This document shows positions 58,572 to 64,000 of a stretch of 64,000 nucleotides of DNA, piece by piece (within the stretch, counting starts at the first letter, position 1; each line of letters starts with the position of its first letter). The notes beneath the pieces were generated by a model. It did not search any database and was not told where the DNA came from. It saw nothing but the letters and a program-made list of their open reading frames with translations. The stretch is from Filosporella fistucella (Eukaryota; Ascomycota; Leotiomycetes; Helotiales), in assembly GCA_030077755.1 (NCBI GenBank), contig JAQJZZ010000011.1, forward strand, positions 2,542,001-2,606,000. The letters are read 5' to 3'. The position numbers were made by a program, and so were the translations under genes.

Positions 58572-60596
58572 ATAGCACCCTTGATAGATTATGTCTTGGT
58601 TGGTCTAAATCGTCTCCCACCGCCATGGTCATGAATTTACGAACAACATTGATAATTTGCCAGCCAGATGACTCGGATTTCTTCGAGTAATTAAAGTCCA
58701 AAACTTGCAACGACGCCTCGACTGATTTATCTATATGTCAGACGCAAATACTTTGCGAGATGACCAGCTGAGTGAATATTGGAGATCCCGCTCCCGAACA
58801 GTTGGATCATGATTCTCTATTATTCTCAATCCTTTAGTATCTTCATTGTCAGAGAAGAGGCATCGCATTTCTTAAGATTCAAAAGTCCAGTATCATTTCC
58901 CGATCAACATTATCTTTTATTGCCCCACTATAATCTTGACTTTCTAAACATCCACCAGTCATCAATCCGACGTGAATCTCCTCGGCCTATATCCCTATAT
59001 ATTGTTATTGTTGGGAAGATCTCATATTTATTATCCGCTTGCCCGCGCTCTAGTCAATTTCGACCCTCCCAATTTTTAATTTCTTCAAACGGTGAGGCTG
59101 CCACATGATCTCACGAAGTCGACAAACACGACTGATGAATCATCATTCCACTGCCCCATGTAGGAGATTTCGCAGCGGTTGAGTAACGGATCCGTACTCA
59201 TGTCTAACTCCCGGTCGGAAAGGTATTGTGAAAGATAAGTGGCGGGATTGTATCCCCAAAAGTTGTACAAGCAAGTTCTCGAGAGACGCTAACTTGTCTT
59301 TATATTCCTCGGGTAGGGTTTGACTACTGTTTGGTTGATCTGCTGTGGCGTGTTTACAAAATCTTAAATGATGATTTGCATCCACTTGGACTTGTTTCAG
59401 AGCTCTTCTCTGAAAGCATTTAGGTGGTAGTACGCATTGGAACGCTGTCTAGACAAGCAATGGCCAAAACTGTGTCGTGGGTTCCGACTGTTCAACAGGA
59501 GGCTTGTTGTCTGTATTCTGGTTGCAGGTAGACCACATAGAGTGAGGCGTCGACGAGCAAGGCACGATGGGTAGTCGGCATCTAGAATGTTTCTAGGTTC
59601 GACGAGGGTAATTTGTAGGCTCGAGCTTGGAGGGATGTGTGTAATGGAGGAAATAAAGGATATTGCTAATCAGACTGTCGAGTACTATTCTTCAGACGTG
59701 TTGCGCAGTTGGATTTTCCTATCTCTAGGTACTGGGTCCAAGGTTTTTAGTCAAACGGCGTCAGACTAGACAAGATACTTGAAATCTTTCAGAAGCAACA
59801 CCTAAGTACGAAGTTGTCATTTGCCATCAAATATAAATAAGAGCTCCGAGTTAGCGCAAAGGCCAACGAAAGATATGGACTTGTGTTATATTGATTAGCA
59901 AAACGAAAAGAGCCGGCGTTTAGGTATTGTTATCCCTACATGAAGTGTTGATGGTTTAGGAAAGCGCCACAACGGAGCGACCCTTCTTCTTAAACACATT
60001 TTACACGCGCGCAAACAATAGTAGCATACTCTGCTTGCTGATCTTCCACCTGGTGATTTCAAGTGATTCTAAGTTTTACGATGGCACACACAACCCTCCC
60101 CCCCACACCAAGATTAACCAGCAATACATACTAGCAGGCGTTCAGAAATGACCAACACTTCAATTTTCCTAGAAACTCATGCACTTCCAAGCTAATACAA
60201 ACCTGAATAACAATCATTTGGACATCAGTAGTGATGATTATAGGGTGTTAAGAAGACACTGTAGATTCTGGGGTTCAAAATAATGAAGTGTTGAGTTTGC
60301 TTCAACCTGGCAATGCTGCTCGCGTAACTCAGGGAATCTAGCGAAGTTGCCTGTCTTTGATTCTGTAGAGGGGTTCCCTATCGCTGCGAGGCAATCACTA
60401 AATGGAATGAAATGCCAAAGATTCATGCCAAGATTGTATTAATATTCCTGGGGGGAGCTCTTGCTTCGAAGTGGACAAACTCGATATCCTTTCCAAATCA
60501 ATCGGGCTTCTGTTCCCACATATCAGGAGTTTGTGGGCACAATATCTTTGGGGAGAAATTCCAATTAATGATCAAATTGTTACAGAGATACGTTGC
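58572..60596. other. Gene-poor 2-kb stretch with a possible small relic gene
   Basis: No confident gene. On the minus strand around 59600-59085 a protein-like run appears: MPTTHRALLVDASLYV, then after a TAG acceptor AFQCVLPPKCFQRRALKQVQ and LRFCKHATADQPNSSQTLPE. A following stretch in a shifted frame reads LYNFWGYNPATYLSQYLS ... SYMGQWNDDSSVVFVDF, ending at 59085. The frame shift cannot be explained by an intron, so if a gene existed here it is now broken. The rest shows nothing. Confidence 0.3.
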
Positions 60597-63500
60597 CTAT
60601 TCACTTATATCTTGCCTCTTCAATAGTCTTTTCTTCGTCTTCTTCTCAACCACCTCCACCTCTTTTTTGCTAGGCCGCTTGGCCTTCGCCCTCTTCTCAA
60701 CCAATTCCACCAATTCCCCTCTCCTCATACCAAACCTAACCCGCGCGACTCTAGACATACGCTGCAACACAATAGTCTCAAATCTCAACACGGTCTCTCG
60801 ATAACAAGTCTCAGTAGTCCATTCATACGAACAGGCGATCGCCCTTTGCATCCCTCCTTCAACTCCACAGAGCAGCACGACACTTGGTGGCCTCGCTGCT
60901 TCAAACAGAGTCACAGTCATCGTATGAGTGTCAACGAGAGTGAATATACGCATGCGCATGGAATCTGGGTGCTCGATGTTAAGTGCATCCTCAACCTTTT
61001 GGGCCACGACTGGATCGAGGGTTGGATCGTGACTAACACACTCGTTGTGCTCGTTTTGGTGGTGTCGAGAGAGTGGGGAACCGTAAGGATGCCAACGGAG
61101 ACGATGCATGCGGGAACCGAATATCTGACTTTCTAGTGTCGCGATATCGACATATCCTTCGACTCCGAAAAGCCATGCTTGAGTGCTCCCTGGAACAGTG
61201 AGAAGCTGATCATAGATCTGAGAAGAAAGGTGGCATGGTGATAAGCAAGGAGAACTTACAGAATTTTCCTTTATACAATTTTCGCGTAAGCCAAGGTGAC
61301 AGTATGCAAACAATGGCTGCAAACCCAAACAATATGCAGCCACAATACAGCAATAAATCAGCGGTGGAAGCTAAAAGGGACAAAATATGGGTTATGCCGG
61401 AAATCGTCGCATCCGCTGATCGTATTTTTTTCGACCATCCGTACATAAACCCTGCCACTGCCACCGCGTACGGTGCACCGTGGAGAAGCATTTGGGAGAA
61501 GATTCTTTTGAAAGATCGGCCTTTACGAATATTTTGAACTTTCTGGAATCGATCCCAATGAATGGTGGCACCGAAGGCTCCGTCAACCAAGATTGTGTCG
61601 TTGGCGCAGATCCCAGCAATTTGAACTCCAGGATTGATGTCCCAGAGGTTGACCCCGTATGCATCACTGGTATCTGACCAATGCTGGTAAGGACTCAGAG
61701 GGAGGACACACATGAGGCGTTCGAGAAGATGGTCGCTATCGTTGGCGAGAGATAGCCTGGCCATGGCTTGAAAGGAAGAATCGGTACGATCGACTTTTGG
61801 TCGAAGCCTGAGAAGTCCCATAAGTGCATACGAGTGGTCACCCTGCGACGTGTCAGCAGGAGGGGTTGATAGAAAATTCGACACGAAAACTTACTGGTGC
61901 ATACTCAGTCGTTTTTCTCACGAACAGGGTCTGCATAGCTATCATGACAAGTTCGAGACGGGTCAACGTCAAATTGCCTTCGTAATGATCTATCAATTGT
62001 CTCGTCGTTGCTGAGTCTGTCCAAGCAAGCGCAGCAAATTGCTTTTTGGGGATGACAAGAGCTGGCTCATCACTACCTCTGCGATAGACAGTGATGGGCT
62101 TCTGAGGAGTAGCAAGTAATGCTTCGGGAAGGGTCCACATTCTCTCACCCCACTGCTGCAACATAGCTGTTGTTGATGCGTGAGAACCAGGACCTCTGCT
62201 GTCTGGTCCTACGACGATGCACATCGAGTGTGCCCCTCGAACGATGTCACTAATTCGGTACACATCATCCTCAATATCTCCAGCCTGCATACACGAGCAC
62301 CCTATCCAATATGCTGCCAAGCCAGCTTTTCTTGTTGCTTTTGTTGCAAGTTCCAGAAGTGCAAGTCTATCCGCATTCGAATTGGTAAACTGTTCCGCCG
62401 TATACGCAACGAAGAGATATTCGGGACATTTTCCATGATGATGTTGATTCTTGGGATTGATCTTCCAGTCAGACAGTAGGGTTCTGATTCCATATTTATT
62501 ATTACTGCTGCTGCGTCCCCCACTAGGTGATGGCGCTTCATCGTCCACAAACATAAGGTATATTGGCTCAAGGATGCGATTTCGGTCCACTGAAGGCGCT
62601 GTCGAGACAGTCCTCAGATCTGAAGATCCTTTAGTCATATCTTCAATGCTGTTCCTCGTAACTTTGCAGTAACCCCAATATCGATAGGGAAAGGGGTCAT
62701 AATTCCCACCGTTGAAAACTCGCCCTGTTGTTGCAACACCGGGAAGTCCAATCTGAAACACAGTGTTAAAAGTGTTTATTCAACAACAGCAGAACTGAAT
62801 GAGCATACGATGTGGTACAAAATATAACATGAGATAGGCCACTTTAATCCAACGAGCAGCTTTGCCCACCTACCGGGCTTATCTTCGGGGTGGTCTTCAA
62901 TATGATCCATCGGCCAGCTCGCAACTCGCAGAGTAAGTGGTGCAACATTCCGTATGAACGTTCGTTTGTACGTGGAATTTTTCGGTCCGCGGTAGACCCT
63001 ATCAGAGCATTGAACAACAAGCTCTTTCACTCGACCATCAAGAGGATTCAGGAATCTATCATCAAGTTTGCCTTTGTATTCTCTCTGGAGGGAGTCCTGA
63101 TGTCTGTATTCCTCCTTGGCACTGGGTTCAAAGCTTGGCTTTTGATATGAATGTGGCCGCTGGATGATTTGATGCGATGCTGCTCGTGAGAAGAAATTAC
63201 CCAGATACCCTTTGAGCTTGGTGCGGCGGACTTTATACTGTATAATTTCAGCTATTAGCTTGAGATGAATACTATAGGCGCCATGGCGTATGACAAGAAG
63301 AGGATAATTCTTTGCTACCTACATGAGTTGGATTTCCAGATTCCATACTGTCAAAATGGACATCGTCAAATGATTCTTGCTGCTATAGACCTTATCAATC
63401 ATTGCCCTACAACTTCCTCACAAATTTCAACAGCCGTTTAGATCTACTGACCTTCTTACCGACCGTCACTTGTTCGTTTGCTGCGGATGAGTAGTAACTC

Positions 63501-64000
63501 AGTCCACGGGTGGCTGGAGTGGCAGGGTATATCTGTCCTACTTAGCGACTCCCTTTAGACCTGTGTGATATATATTACCTCTCGAATGTGAGTGTTTGAT
63601 TGATCACCTGGGTTCTGGTAGCTATAAGAACTAGCTCCCGGAGAGCTTCCAGATCCTTCTGGCATGTAATATATCGTGCTCGAATTTTGATATTGAGAAA
63701 CTGCTGGTGAATATGAAGATTGTGCGGCGATGCTCGATTGGGGATATGAGGGACTCATAAGAGGTTGGTGCACGTTCTCGGAAGCGTGTGGGTCAGGAGG
63801 GATATGTGGAGATTCATATGGCGCACCATACTGTGTGTTCAGATTTGGAACAGTAATGGGTTTACGAATAGCTTCTTCAGTTTGCGAGGATTGAGCTCGA
63901 AGTGGTGTGTAGCCATGTCCATTGAATGAAGTCGTTTGAGATTGATGATGATTCCCTGGATATTGTGTGCCTGTTGGTGGAGAGGATTGCGCAACTGGCT
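60597..64000 (-). CDS. HET-like fungal membrane protein of the group often misnamed 3-hydroxyisobutyrate dehydrogenase, 5' partial
   Basis: Starts beyond the right edge. Exons visible are 64000-63579, 63532-63452, 63382-63323, 63237-62809, 62752-61895, 61842-61260 and 61189-60597, all joined in phase. The N-terminal part is Ser/Tyr/Gln/Pro-rich and disordered. Then come FFSRAASQIIQ, YKGKLDDRFLNPLDGRVKEL, FIRNVAPLTLRVASWPM and HIIGLPGVATTGRVFNGGNY. A HET-like core has LAAYWIGCSCM, EDDVYRISDIVRGAHSMCIVVG and QWGERMWTLPEALLA, which parallel the WIDxICINQ and RxWTxQE blocks of HET proteins. GDHSYALMGLLRLRP follows, then two hydrophobic segments and a Lys-rich C-terminal tail. No dehydrogenase nucleotide-binding motif is visible, so the database-style name is unlikely to reflect function. 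Role unknown; self/non-self signalling is inference. Confidence 0.87.

Noticed and set aside
60597..64000. 3-hydroxyisobutyrate dehydrogenase as the function of the right-edge gene
   Set aside because: The name is attached to this family in databases as I recall, but no dehydrogenase nucleotide-binding motif is visible and the core resembles a HET domain.
1..64000. tRNA or 5S rRNA genes
   Set aside because: I looked for GGTTCRAnnC B-box sequences in the intergenic regions and saw none with a plausible cloverleaf; a tRNAscan run would settle it.

Overview
This window is nuclear DNA of a filamentous ascomycete. The genes are split by short GT-AG introns, mostly 45-120 nt, with CTAAC/CTGAC-type branch points. 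The gene content is typical of Pezizomycotina: HET-domain proteins, Zn(II)2Cys6 regulators, a Clr5-domain protein, an AcuK/ERT1-type gluconeogenesis regulator, a GH3 beta-glucosidase and a filamentous-type RAP1. The overall look suggests Leotiomycetes, but that rests on impression only. All exon models below were built by hand from splice signals, reading phase and family knowledge; no database search was run.

Left part (1-17 kb): a 5'-truncated type-B carboxylesterase, a Zn2Cys6 regulator, a HET-domain gene, a large Clr5-ankyrin-membrane protein with a nearly identical 102-bp repeat array, and a DHA1-type MFS exporter. This part is accessory in character.

Middle (17-32.7 kb): mostly housekeeping. 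It holds the AcuK/ERT1-like regulator with a very long upstream leader, riboflavin kinase (FMN1), a 54-residue single-pass membrane microprotein, CDK1 (PSTAIRE kinase) head-to-head with an AlkB-family dioxygenase, an acetamidase-like amidase, a second Zn2Cys6 factor and a short-chain dehydrogenase convergent to it.

Accessory block (32.7-50.9 kb): two decayed genes (a disrupted fungal hypothetical gene and a ferric reductase with stops and frameshifts), a cysteine-rich secreted protein, an MtrA-like amino-acid permease, an intact single-exon HET protein, a 2.5-kb gene-free stretch and a secreted GH3 beta-glucosidase.

Right part (50.9-64 kb): a fusion of an HFCD/Hal3-type flavoprotein domain, an F-box-like segment and W-rich repeats; RAP1 with an internal ARID-like domain; the palmitoyltransferase SWF1 divergent from RAP1; and a large HET-like membrane protein running off the right edge.

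The most interesting items are the HFCD-F-box-repeat fusion with both catalytic positions apparently replaced, the cysteine-rich secreted protein built on four W/Y-N-x-T-x3-C-x-C units, the Clr5-ankyrin-TM gene with a homogenised repeat array, the stopless in-frame last intron of the AcuK/ERT1 homologue, the microprotein at 23887-24051, and the contrast between decayed and intact genes in the accessory block.
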